From Myxococcales bacterium (GTDB lineage: Bacteria > Myxococcota_A > Polyangia > Polyangiales > Polyangiaceae), in contig JADJKB010000008.1 in assembly GCA_016706225.1 (NCBI GenBank), forward strand, positions 124,001-188,000: a stretch of DNA of 64,000 bases, given 5' to 3'. A model generated the notes under the pieces. That model was not told where the DNA came from and ran no database searches. It saw nothing but the letters and a program-made list of their open reading frames with translations. Numbering within the stretch: position 1 is the first letter of the stretch; every line of letters starts with the position of its first letter. The position numbers were made by a program, and so were the translations under genes. Of this stretch, positions 51,064 through 62,672 are shown piece after piece.

Positions 51064-51584
51064 CCCAGGGTGCCAGCACACTCGACGAGCTGACGATGGG
51101 TCGCGCCGTGGAGCTCGAGAGCCTCGTGGACCGCAAGGCCCTCGGTGAGCTGGCGGAGAGCGCGCGAAAGCTGTTTGGTGTCTCGCTGCGCATCTTCAGC
51201 AAGAGTGGAGCGCTGCTCGCAGACGCCAGTGTGCGTCCTTCGCTGTACGCCTACCTGGAAGAGTTCAAGCCGGGACAGGCGGCCGTTGCGTCGACAATTT
51301 CCGCGGTAAAAACCGTGGATCTCGAGGATGACCCGGAGCGCGAGCTCACGTGTGTGTCCGGCGCGCACTACGTCGTCAAGGGCATCAACTACGACGGGCG
51401 GCTGCTCGGTCGCCTGATCTTGGGTCCGTATCGCGATCCGGGCGACGCAGGCCCCAGCCCCGAGCTCTCGAAGCTGGAAGCACCGCTGGACGCGGCGCGG
51501 CTCGCGCGGGAGTGGACCGAGCTTCCAGGCGTCAGCAGAGAGCGAGCGCGGCGTCGCAGCCCATTGGCGGGGCGCTGGACCTGA
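51060..51584 (+). CDS. PocR-like sensory domain, N-terminal part of a frameshifted histidine kinase
   Basis: From ATG 51060 the frame encodes a PocR-type ligand-binding domain: LVDRKALGELAESARKLFGV, SLRIFSKSGALLADAS, CVSGAHYVVKGINYDGRLLG and RLILGPYRDPG. It then runs into Arg-rich text and stops at 51582. The kinase part continues at once in another frame, so these are almost certainly two halves of one gene. The ATG overlaps the end of the MglA-like gene (ATGA). Confidence 0.75.
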   Translation: MTQGASTLDELTMGRAVELESLVDRKALGELAESARKLFGVSLRIFSKSGALLADASVRPSLYAYLEEFKPGQAAVASTISAVKTVDLEDDPERELTCVSGAHYVVKGINYDGRLLGRLILGPYRDPGDAGPSPELSKLEAPLDAARLAREWTELPGVSRERARRRSPLAGRWT

Positions 51585-52471
51585 TCTTGTTCTCGGGCCA
51601 CAAGGCGCTGCTCACGAGCAACATGCACCTGGCCAGCGTGCAGGAGAGTTATCGCGAGCTCGCGGACAAGAACGCGAAGCTCCAGCACGCATTCGATCGG
51701 CTCAAGGAGCTCGACCGGCTGAAGAGTAACTTCTTGGGCACGGTGTCCCACGAGCTGCGCACGCCGCTCACCAGCATCATCGGTTACAGCGAGATGTTGA
51801 AAGAGGGCATCGCCGGCGATCTGACCGCCGAGCAGAAGGACTTCGTCCTCACCATTTACGAGAAGGGGGAGCAACTTCTCGGCCTGATCAAGGGGCTGCT
51901 CGATCTGTCGAAGCTCGAGAGCGGGACGATGAGCCTGCGCAAAGCCGAGATCGACATCGTTCCGGTCATCCAGGACGTTGCTCAGACGCTGGCGCCGGCG
52001 GCGCGCAAGAAGTCCGTGGAGATCAGCGTCTCGGGCGAATCCGGCCTGCCCACGATCTGGGCGGACGCTGAGCGCCTTCGCCAGGTGTTGCTCAATTTGT
52101 GCGAAAACGCCCTGAAGTTCACGCCCGATGCTGGAAGCGTCCGGATCTCCGCTCGCATGTCGATGCTCGATCAGCGCGGCGACGACGAGGGCAGGGGACT
52201 GGTGCTGTTGAGCACGAAGCGCGCGGCGGTCGAGCTGCGGGTGGCTGACAGCGGGATTGGGGTGCCAGACGCGGAGAAAGAGCGCGTCTTCGACGCCTTC
52301 TATCAGGTCGACGGTAGCGCCACCCGTGAGCACGAAGGCACCGGGCTCGGGCTCTCCATCGTTCGGCGCTTGGTCGAGGCGCACGACGGTGTGGTGCGCG
52401 TCGAAGACAATACGCCGCAGGGCGCGGTGTTCGTGGTGACCTTGCCGTGCCGGCGCGCCACCATCGCGTGA
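51545..52471 (+). CDS. Histidine kinase core (C-terminal part of the PocR-type sensor)
   Basis: Begins in the new frame as SAASQPIGGALDLILFSGHK, a normal end for a PocR domain, then a coiled coil (ESYRELADKNAKLQHAF), the H box NFLGTVSHELRTPLTSIIGY, the N box LRQVLLNLCENALKFTP, G1 VADSGIGVPD, F box VFDAFYQVD and G2 GTGLGLSIVRRLVE. A first in-frame ATG is at 51623, but translation from there would lose the sensor. No receiver domain is present. The stop overlaps thiL by four bases (GTGA). Confidence 0.8.
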   Translation, partial: SAASQPIGGALDLILFSGHKALLTSNMHLASVQESYRELADKNAKLQHAFDRLKELDRLKSNFLGTVSHELRTPLTSIIGYSEMLKEGIAGDLTAEQKDFVLTIYEKGEQLLGLIKGLLDLSKLESGTMSLRKAEIDIVPVIQDVAQTLAPAARKKSVEISVSGESGLPTIWADAERLRQVLLNLCENALKFTPDAGSVRISARMSMLDQRGDDEGRGLVLLSTKRAAVELRVADSGIGVPDAEKERVFDAFYQVDGSATREHEGTGLGLSIVRRLVEAHDGVVRVEDNTPQGAVFVVTLPCRRATIA

Positions 52472-53529
52472 GCGGGCGCGGCGCGCCGCCGACGGAGCTC
52501 GAAGCCATCGAGCTGCTCGGCCGCGTGCTCGGAAAATCTCGGCGCTCGACCCGGGTGAAGGTGGGGATCGGCGACGACGCGGCCGTCATTCAGTGCGGCG
52601 CGGAGAGCTTGGTGTGGACCGTGGACGCGTGCTTCGAGGGAGTGCACTTCGACCGGCGCTGGCTCAGCCTCGAAGACTTGGGGTTCCGGGCCTTGATGGC
52701 GGCGGCGAGTGATCTCGCGGCGATGGGCGCCATGCCCGTGGCGGCGCTCAGCCAGCTCGCTCTGCCGGCCGGCACGACCCGGAGTGAGATCGCGGCGCTG
52801 GGGCAAGGCCAAGCCAAGGCCGCCGCGCTGCTGGGTTGTCCCGTGATTGGCGGCAACATCTCGCGTGCGGGGGAGCTGTCGATCGTCACCACGGTCATCG
52901 GGCGGACGAAGCGTCCGCTCTTGCGCACCGGAGCCATCGTGGGCGATCGGTTGATGTTGGTCGGCAAGGTTGGGCGAGCGGCGCTGGGGCTGGCGATACT
53001 CGCCCGGGGACGGACTCCGAGGGACGTGAGCGAGCGAGCGTGCGTGGCGGCATGGCGACGCCCGGTCGCGTTGATCGAGGAGGGCCGGGCGGTCCGCTCG
53101 ATCGCGCACGCGGCGATCGACGTCTCGGACGGCCTCGTCGGGGATGCGGCGCACCTCGCCCGAGCGAGCGGTGTGCGGGTCGTGCTCGACGAGCGGCGGC
53201 TGGTGCAGACTCTCGGGCCAGAGTTCGGGCGTGCGGCGGAGCGGGTCGGAGCGGACGCGCTCGAGCTCGCGCTCTCAGGAGGCGAGGACTACGCGCTGTT
53301 GATCACGGCGGAGCGCCGCCCGCGCTGTGCCACGGACATTGGTCGTATCGAGCGGGGTAGCGGTGTGTTCATCGAGCGGAGTGATGGCCGCCGCGAACGC
53401 CTCTCGGTTGGAGGGTTCGATCATCTGGGGCCCGGCAAACGGAAAGCGTCTCGGAGAGCATCTGGCAGCGGAGCAGACGGGCTGCGCAACCGCGGGCAGG
53501 CGGTGAAGTCGGCGCGGCGCTCGACGTAG
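52468..53529 (+). CDS. thiL: Thiamine-monophosphate kinase
   Basis: 353 residues from GTG 52468. Phosphorylates thiamine phosphate to the active diphosphate. Signatures: KVGIGDDAAVIQ, WTVDACFEGVHFDRRW, LAAMGAMPVAALSQLALP, VIGGNISRAGELSIVTTVIG, AAIDVSDGLVGDAAHLA and LSGGEDYALLITAE. A basic 40-residue tail (KRKASRRASG and on) is extra compared with E. coli ThiL (325). Last gene of the MglA-like operon, directly before the repeat array. Confidence 0.93.
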   Translation: MSGRGAPPTELEAIELLGRVLGKSRRSTRVKVGIGDDAAVIQCGAESLVWTVDACFEGVHFDRRWLSLEDLGFRALMAAASDLAAMGAMPVAALSQLALPAGTTRSEIAALGQGQAKAAALLGCPVIGGNISRAGELSIVTTVIGRTKRPLLRTGAIVGDRLMLVGKVGRAALGLAILARGRTPRDVSERACVAAWRRPVALIEEGRAVRSIAHAAIDVSDGLVGDAAHLARASGVRVVLDERRLVQTLGPEFGRAAERVGADALELALSGGEDYALLITAERRPRCATDIGRIERGSGVFIERSDGRRERLSVGGFDHLGPGKRKASRRASGSGADGLRNRGQAVKSARRST

Positions 53530-53542
53530 GCGAGCGGGGCGG

Positions 53543-54153
53543 CGCGCTATTCCTGGGAAGGGTGGGCTGCGCTATTCCTGGGAAGGGTAGCTGCGCTATT
53601 CCTGGGAAGGGTGGGCGGCGCTATTCCTGGGAAGGGTAGCGGCGCTATTCCTGGGAAGGGTAGCGGCGCTATTCCTGGGAAGGGTAGCTGCAGCGGGGCG
53701 GCGCTATTCCTGGGAAGGGTAGCGGCGCTATTCCTGGGAAGGGTAGCGGCGCTATTCCTGGGAAGGGTAGCGGCGCTATTCCTGGGAAGGGTAGCGGCGC
53801 TATTCCTGGGAAGGAGGCGGCTAGCGGCGCTATTCCTGGGAAGGGTAGCGGCGCTATTCCTGGGAAGGGTACCTGGAAGGCGGCGCTTATTCCTGGGAAG
53901 GGTAGCTGCAAGGTAGCGGCGCTATTCCTGGGAAGGGTAGCTGCGCTATTCCTGGGAAGGGTAGCGGCGCTATTCCTGGGAAGGGTAGCTGCAGCGGGGC
54001 GGCGCTATTCCTGGGAAGGGTAGCTCGGCGCTATTCCTGGGAAGGGTAGCTCGGCGCTATTCCTGGGAAGCGGGAAGGGTAGCTGCAGCGGAACGGCTCG
54101 CTATTCCTGGGAAGGGTAGCTGCAGCGGAACGGCTCGCTATTCCTGGGAAGGG
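53543..54153. repeat. Minisatellite: about 22 units containing TATTCCTGGGAAG
   Basis: The 13-base core TATTCCTGGGAAG occurs about 22 times, usually in a 24-base unit flanked by GCGGCGC and GGTA; spacing varies where GCTGCAGCGGGG-type inserts are present. The core has dyad symmetry (TTCC-TG-GGAA). In RNA, GCUAUUC can pair with GGGUAGC to leave a CUGGGAA loop. The array fills the whole gap between convergent thiL and the lipoprotein gene at 54181. Not a CRISPR: there are no unique spacers. Short frames inside it only translate the repeat. Confidence 0.95.
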
Positions 54154-54180
54154 TGGCGCGGCCGGCGGTGCCGAGCGTGG

Positions 54181-54612
54181 TCAGCGGCAGGCTGCCGGCA
54201 TGCTGGCGCCCTTCAGCGCGCCAGAGACGATGCCGGCGACGCTGGTCTTGCCCTGCGCGACGGCCGCGTTACACGCGGCAGCGGCCTGCATCATGTACAT
54301 GTTCGTGGGCGGCGGCGCGCTGGCGGCGTTTTGCGCCAGGGCGTTGCAGCAGGCCTTCAGGCTGGCTGACGGTACGTAGGTTCCCTTCTTTGCGTCGGCG
54401 TCGGCGTCGGCGGCGTCGCCGTCGTCGCCCGCGTCCTCGACCTCGAGCACCAGTGGCGCGCTCGGCGTGCTGGCGGGCGCCGCGGACGGCAGAGGAGGCG
54501 GTGGCTCCTCCTTCTTGCAACCGGCATGGAACGCGATGCCCGCCGGCAGCAGCAAGCCGAGAGCGATGGGGGCGAGGAGCTTCTTGGTAATGGATTCTGA
54601 AGCTTTGATCAT
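54181..54612 (-). CDS. Cys-rich small lipoprotein, paralogue of the next gene
   Basis: 143 residues. Lipobox-like AFHAGCKK, a Pro/Ala/Ser linker and an acidic stretch (DAGDDGDAADADADAKK), then a compact helical domain SLKACCNALAQNAAS...MYMMQAAAACNAAVAQG. The CC...C pattern and helix spacing repeat in the product of 54680-55213, so the two arose by duplication. Function unknown; both probably sit on the periplasmic face. Confidence 0.7.
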   Translation of the reverse strand: MIKASESITKKLLAPIALGLLLPAGIAFHAGCKKEEPPPPLPSAAPASTPSAPLVLEVEDAGDDGDAADADADAKKGTYVPSASLKACCNALAQNAASAPPPTNMYMMQAAAACNAAVAQGKTSVAGIVSGALKGASMPAACR

Positions 54613-54679
54613 CGAGTCCTCCGAACGGTGCTGTCGAGTCAGACGAGAGTCAGGGCAAGGTAGTGGAAAGGTCGGGTGG

Positions 54680-55213
54680 TCAGCAACCGCCCGGGACTGG
54701 GACGCCTTGGAGCTGTGCCCGGATCGTGGTTCTTGCGGAGGCGGCGTTGGCCGCGCCCTTTTTTACCTGGGCGGCGATGCCGCCGCAGACCGCGGCTGCC
54801 GATTTGTACTTGTTGGTGTTGAGGCCGGGCTTCTTGGCCTCCGCCGCGAGGGCCCCGCAGCACGCTTCGATCGCCTTGGCGTCTGCGGCCGATGTCGTCG
54901 GCTTCACGGCCTCGGCGGCGTCGGCGACGCTTGCGTCTTTGGTCACGGTCGTACCCGCGTCCTTCACCACGACCCGGGGCGCGACGACCGTGGGTTTGCT
55001 GGGGTTGTCCTTGTCGGGTTCGGCGCTGGCGCTCGCCGCGGGCTCGGGCGTGGGCTCTGGTGTTTCGGGCGCGACGGTCGCGGGTGTGACTGGCACCTCG
55101 GTTGCGACCGGGGCGGGATCGGAGCTGCTCTTTTTGCACGCGAGCAGCGCAAGACCGACAACCGCGGTTACCAGTAACGTTCCCCTGGCGGAGGCCATCC
55201 TTGCCTTCAACAT
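54680..55213 (-). CDS. Cys-rich small lipoprotein, paralogue of the previous gene
   Basis: 177 residues from ATG 55213. Lipobox LALLACKK, a Pro/Thr/Val-rich linker of about 70 residues, then AIEACCGALAAEAKKPG, YKSAAAVCGGIAAQVKKG and ARTTIRAQLQGV, ending in Cys. The domain matches that of the neighbour (CC, then Cys after about 24 residues, and a closing Cys). Gap of 67 bases between the two genes; likely one operon. Confidence 0.72.
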   Translation of the reverse strand: MLKARMASARGTLLVTAVVGLALLACKKSSSDPAPVATEVPVTPATVAPETPEPTPEPAASASAEPDKDNPSKPTVVAPRVVVKDAGTTVTKDASVADAAEAVKPTTSAADAKAIEACCGALAAEAKKPGLNTNKYKSAAAVCGGIAAQVKKGAANAASARTTIRAQLQGVPVPGGC

Positions 55214-55353
55214 CGGCTCCCTTTTAGCGTAGTTTGGCAGAGTCCCCTTCTGATTTCGCCGGCACACGCGGGGCGAGCGCCGGCGCTTCTCGGGGATAAC
55301 GCCTCGGATGCGCGTCAGCTTTCACGATAGGCCGTCGGGCCGATGGCCCCCAC

Positions 55354-55378
55354 GACCCCAAGCCGACCGCTTGGGGTC
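55354..55378 (-). terminator. Strong hairpin downstream of nrdJ
   Basis: GACCCCAAGC-CGACC-GCTTGGGGTC is a perfect 10-bp stem with a 5-base loop, 46 bases after the nrdJ stop. No clear U tract follows, so it may act as a transcript-stabilising or Rho-assisted end and not as a classical intrinsic terminator. Confidence 0.5.
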
Positions 55379-55424
55379 CGTCCTCGTGATGCGGCCCACA
55401 GGGGTACCCGCGCTCGGGCTCGGC

Positions 55425-58655
<3,231 letters not shown>

Positions 58656-59238
58656 CCCTCGCTCCTTCACTTCCGGCATTGCTCTGTCCCCCGTGAGCGG
58701 CACCGGTCCGCGCACGGCAGGAAAATGACCCGAGTTCCTCGCCTGTTCCGGTCAGGAGCGGGCGGGGTATCTGGTCCCCCAAGCTGTCCAAGCCACTCTC
58801 TCGTATGCCGGCGAGCTGGCCGCGCCAGTTCGCCCCCTCAAGCCTTCGAAGTAATCACCCGTTCACTGCGCGCTTGGACTCGTTCTTGCTGAACGGGCGT
58901 TCGGGAGTGGAGCCCAAAGCTGGACTGCACCGACGAACAGCACTCGTCGCGGGTGGAGGGTCTTGTTACCCCAACCACTTGGGGTGGGGCAAGAAAAAAC
59001 CACGACAGGTTGGTGAATTTGGCCTAAACGGTGGAAGGCACTGAACTTTCGCTCTCGTGAACACAAGATACTCCCGGCTTGTACAGGAGCAGCCCACAGG
59101 CGCTCCCCAGCTAGCCCCCAGGTGGGGGCTGCCGACCTTGCCGATGGGCCGAAAAACGGCGGGTCGGCTGCCCGGGCCGGCTTCCCTTGTGCGAAGGCCT
59201 CGGGTCTGCCAGGCTGCCTTGCACAAAGTAGCACCAAA
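58656..59238. other. Intergenic region, 583 bp, between divergent nrdJ and the Ser/Thr kinase gene
   Basis: Contains two clean hairpins: ACCCCAA-CCAC-TTGGGGT (58968-58985) and AGCCCCC-AGGT-GGGGGCT (59113-59130), the second about 110 bases before the kinase start. I searched both strands for a cobalamin riboswitch upstream of nrdJ and did not find its conserved boxes. ACACAAGATACT near 59060 is a weak match to half an NrdR box. Short open frames here lack coding character. AT content is locally higher around 58990-59075, a likely promoter zone. Confidence 0.45.
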
Positions 59239-60915
59239 ATGAGGACGCTCGGGGAGATCCAGCCCGGTCAGACGGTGGGCCGGTACGAGTTCCTGGTGCC
59301 GATCGCACAGGGCGGCATGGCAGCGGTGTGGGCCGCGCGCCTCAAGGGCACGCGTGGTTTCAGCAAGACCGTGGCGGTCAAGACCATGCTGCCGACGATC
59401 AGCGACGATCCGCACTTCGAGCAGATGTTCCTCGACGAGGCGCAACTCGCATCACGCATCCGCCACCCCAACGTCGTCGAGATCCTCGACCTGGGCGAAC
59501 AAGACGACCTGCTCTACCTCGTGATGGAGTGGGTGGACGGCGAACCGCTATCGGCCATCCGGCGCGTGGCGGTCAAGCGCGAAGGCATCCCGCGGCCGAT
59601 CGCGGTCAAGGTCGTGCAAGACGCGGCAGCGGGGCTGCACGCTGCTCACGAGCTCAAAGATCCGCAGGGTGTGACCGTCGGCCTCGTTCACCGCGACATC
59701 TCGCCGCAGAACGTGCTCATCACCTTTGACGGCGTGGTGAAGATCGTCGACTTCGGCGTGGCCAAGGCCGCCGGCCGAACCGTCGAGCACACCAACTCGG
59801 GTCAGATCAAGGGCAAGCCCCCGTACATGTCGCCCGAGCAGGCGCTCGGCAAGGACATCGATCGCCGCACCGACGTGTTCGCGCTCGGCATCATCTTGTA
59901 TCAGCTGACGACGGGTAAACATCCGTTCCGCGGCGAGAACGACATGATCACGCTGCAGAACATCGTGTCCGATCGGCCGATCATTCCGCCGCGCGCTTAC
60001 GACAAGGACTACCCGAAACCCCTCGAAGCCGTGGTGATGCGCGCGCTCGACCGCGATCCGGAGAAACGCTTTCAGACGGCGGCGGAGTTCGAGGCTGCGC
60101 TCGATCGCGTGTTTCCGCCGACCATTCCCCGAGTTCGCACCGAGGACGTCGGGAAGTTCGTCAAGGCCATGCTCGGTGACCGTGGCGAGGAGCGCCACGT
60201 TGCGCTGCGCGACGCCATCAAGCTCGCTGATGAGCGCGCCGCACAAGCAGAAGCCGCGATCGCGGCAGGGCGCTTCCCGGAGCTGGGCACGCGCGTCTTG
60301 CCAGCGCCGCTCGGCTCGCCTTCGAACCCGGACAACTCGCGACCTTCCGTGACGGGGCTCACGGGTTTGACGGGACCGACGCCACACTCCGGTTCCTTCG
60401 CTCGGCTGTCTGCGCCGGAGCTGACGAGCGGTGCGATGAGCGCACCCGAGACTCCGTTCGGCACGCAGCTGCCCTCAGAGCCGCCGCCCGTGAAGAAGAG
60501 CAGGGGCGCGGTGTGGGTCGTGGGTGGGCTGTTCGTCGCCGCGCTTCTCATCGGCGGCGCCCTCGTGCTCACGCAGACCATCAAGCTGGGCGGTGACCGT
60601 GGCCAAGCCGCGCAGTCTCCGGTCGTGGCGCCGCCCAAAGAGAGCGCGAGCGCGAAGACGGACACACCCAAGGTCGCGCCGGAAAAGGGTGAGAAGATCG
60701 ACGAGTCTGGAGCCATCGATCTGAATCAGCTCGCCGTCGAGAAGAACCAGGCGGCGAAGGGCGGACCGCTCAAGGCGCCAGAGAAAGATCCCAAGGCGGC
60801 GCCGGATCCCAAGGATCCAAAAGCCGCCCCGGATCCGACAGAGAAGGGGAAGAAACCCGAGAAGAAGCCCGGGGCCACCTTCGTGCCGCCGCCGGTGACC
60901 GACCCGGGGTTCTGA
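59239..60915 (+). CDS. Pkn-type membrane Ser/Thr protein kinase
   Basis: 558 residues from ATG 59239. The kinase domain (about 14-280) is complete: PIAQGGMAAVWAA (Gly loop), VAVKTML (Lys), LVHRDISPQNVLI (catalytic loop), IVDFGVAKA (DFG), PPYMSPEQALG and DVFALGIILYQL. A Pro/Ser/Thr-rich juxtamembrane part leads to one TM helix (AVWVVGGLFVAALLIGGALVL) and an outer tail rich in Lys/Pro/Asp with APDPKDPKA repeats. HRD followed by ISPQN is the usual myxobacterial form. The external region has no recognised sensor domain. Confidence 0.95.
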   Translation: MRTLGEIQPGQTVGRYEFLVPIAQGGMAAVWAARLKGTRGFSKTVAVKTMLPTISDDPHFEQMFLDEAQLASRIRHPNVVEILDLGEQDDLLYLVMEWVDGEPLSAIRRVAVKREGIPRPIAVKVVQDAAAGLHAAHELKDPQGVTVGLVHRDISPQNVLITFDGVVKIVDFGVAKAAGRTVEHTNSGQIKGKPPYMSPEQALGKDIDRRTDVFALGIILYQLTTGKHPFRGENDMITLQNIVSDRPIIPPRAYDKDYPKPLEAVVMRALDRDPEKRFQTAAEFEAALDRVFPPTIPRVRTEDVGKFVKAMLGDRGEERHVALRDAIKLADERAAQAEAAIAAGRFPELGTRVLPAPLGSPSNPDNSRPSVTGLTGLTGPTPHSGSFARLSAPELTSGAMSAPETPFGTQLPSEPPPVKKSRGAVWVVGGLFVAALLIGGALVLTQTIKLGGDRGQAAQSPVVAPPKESASAKTDTPKVAPEKGEKIDESGAIDLNQLAVEKNQAAKGGPLKAPEKDPKAAPDPKDPKAAPDPTEKGKKPEKKPGATFVPPPVTDPGF

Positions 60916-60939
60916 CTCCCGGCTTCAGGCTCAGACGGT

Positions 60940-62601
60940 TCAGGCCCAGACGACGGGCTTCTTCTTGCCGTACCACTCGTCCGCGCGAACGCCGTACTTG
61001 TCCTCGATCGCCGCGCGCTTGAGCTTCATCGTGGGGGTGAGCAGACCGTTCTCGATGGTCCAATCGTCACTGACGACCACGAGCACGTCGAGCTGTTCAT
61101 GCTGATCGAGTGTGGCGTTGACCTCGGCGAGGTGTGCCTCGAGGGAGCCAGTGATGGCGGCCTTCTCCGCCGCATCCTTCAAGCGCTTCTGGGCCTGTTC
61201 ACTGAGCACCACCATGCCGTAGGGCTGAGGGAAGCCATTGCCGCTGACCAGTGCCTGTTCGACGTCGGAGTGCAAGAGCAGTTTGTTCTCGATCGGTGCC
61301 GGCGCGACGTACTTGCCCTTGCTGGTCTTGAACAGCTCCTTGACCCGCCCGGTGATCTTCAGGTGTCCCTCGGCATCGACCTCGCCGCGATCTCCCGTCC
61401 GCAGGAAGCCGTCTTCCGTGAACATCTCGGCGGTCAGCTCCGGCGCCTTGTAGTAGCCGAGCATCGTGCCCGGGCTCTTGACCAGCACCTCTCCCGCATC
61501 GCTGAGCTTGCACTCGACACCCTTGCAAGCCTTGCCGACGTAGCCGACCTTGACGTCGCCCGGCAGCGTCATGTGTGAGTAGCTGAAGTTCTCGCTCATG
61601 CCATAGCCCTCGAGCAGCTCGAGGCCGAGCGAGCGGTACCAGCCGATGAGCTCCGCTGGGATCGGCGCGGAGCCGCTGCCGGCGATGCGCACCTGATCGA
61701 AGCCGAGGCCGCCGAGCACCTTCTTCTTGATGATGCCGCTCAGGATGGGCACTTTCAGCATGAAAGCGAGCCGCTCTTGGGGCATCTTGCTGAACACGCC
61801 GAGCTGGAACTTCTGCCACAAGCGCGGCACGCTGACGAACAGGGTGGGTCGCGCTCGCTTGATGTCATCGATGAAGGTCTCGAGGCTCTCGGCGAAATAG
61901 ACTCGGAAGCCCACGTTGAGTGTGCCCGTTTCGACCACGTAGCGCTCGAAGGCGTGCGCCAGCGGCAGGTACGAGAGCATGCGGTCCTCGCTGTTCACGC
62001 TGAGTGAATCGAGGAACATGCGGCCCGGGGCGAGCATCGTGTGGAAGCTGTGCATCACCCCCTTGGGCACGCCCGTGCTGCCGGAGGTGTAGACGATGGT
62101 CGCGAGATCGTCCTTGGGCCGACGGATTTCTCCGGCGAGGGGCTCGGTCTTTGCCACGAGCTCGTCCCAGCTTGGTGCGCTCAGCTTGGGACTGAGCGGC
62201 AGCGCGATGCGCGGCAGGCCGTCGGGAATGCCTGGCTCCATGGCGGCGAAGCCGTCGAGCTTGCCGATGAAGATCAGCTTCGCCTCGCTGTGCTCGAGGA
62301 TCTGCCGGATCGTCTCTGCCGTGAGCGTCGGATAGAGCGGCACCGAGACGTGGCCGGCCATCCAGATCGCCAGATCACACAGGATCCACCAGGCCGTGTT
62401 CTTGGAGAAGAGCGCGATGTGAGACTTCGCTGGTAGGTCGAGGGATTTGAGGTGGGCCGCCATGCGCCGGGCTTCACCGACCGCCTCCTTGAAGGTGAAG
62501 TCGCGCAGCTGTCCGCCGCCGAGGGGCTGGGTGAACCAGATTTCGTCAGCGCGATCTCGTTCGAACGCTTGAACGCAGTCCAGGGTCGTCTCGAGCTTCA
62601 T
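60940..62601 (-). CDS. Long-chain acyl-CoA synthetase (AMP-binding enzyme)
   Basis: 553 residues from ATG 62601, with GGGGAGAGAC upstream. Activates fatty acids to acyl-CoA through an acyl-AMP. The P-loop motif is IVYTSGSTGVPKGVM; then LPLAHAFERYV, LLEGYGMSEN, GEVLVKSPGTMLGYY, FLRTGDRGEVDAEGHL and GRVKELFKTSKGKYVAPAPIE. The last is typical of long-chain FadD/ACSL enzymes. Longer readings up to 62952 overlap the neighbour and lack coding character. Confidence 0.92.
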   Translation of the reverse strand: MKLETTLDCVQAFERDRADEIWFTQPLGGGQLRDFTFKEAVGEARRMAAHLKSLDLPAKSHIALFSKNTAWWILCDLAIWMAGHVSVPLYPTLTAETIRQILEHSEAKLIFIGKLDGFAAMEPGIPDGLPRIALPLSPKLSAPSWDELVAKTEPLAGEIRRPKDDLATIVYTSGSTGVPKGVMHSFHTMLAPGRMFLDSLSVNSEDRMLSYLPLAHAFERYVVETGTLNVGFRVYFAESLETFIDDIKRARPTLFVSVPRLWQKFQLGVFSKMPQERLAFMLKVPILSGIIKKKVLGGLGFDQVRIAGSGSAPIPAELIGWYRSLGLELLEGYGMSENFSYSHMTLPGDVKVGYVGKACKGVECKLSDAGEVLVKSPGTMLGYYKAPELTAEMFTEDGFLRTGDRGEVDAEGHLKITGRVKELFKTSKGKYVAPAPIENKLLLHSDVEQALVSGNGFPQPYGMVVLSEQAQKRLKDAAEKAAITGSLEAHLAEVNATLDQHEQLDVLVVVSDDWTIENGLLTPTMKLKRAAIEDKYGVRADEWYGKKKPVVWA

Positions 62602-62672
62602 CTTCGTCTCTCCCCGCTCGCGCGGATTGGCCAGCGCGCCGCGTCTTCTAGCATGGCCTGCCAGCCGCGGGG

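Noticed and set aside
51582..51584. TGA in the PocR-kinase gene as a second selenocysteine codon
   Set aside because: Coding character moves to another frame before the TGA, and the codons after it in the same frame are not kinase-like. A frameshift explains it better.
53611..53916. Small protein made of LFLGRVAA-type repeats
   Set aside because: It is only the translation of the minisatellite and has no ribosome site or family.
53543..54153. CRISPR array
   Set aside because: Units are adjacent and the intervening sequence is itself repetitive; there are no unique spacers and no cas genes.
58656..59238. Cobalamin riboswitch upstream of the B12-dependent nrdJ
   Set aside because: I looked for the B12 box and the GCCACTG-type core on the minus strand and found no arrangement that fits. 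A covariance search would be decisive.
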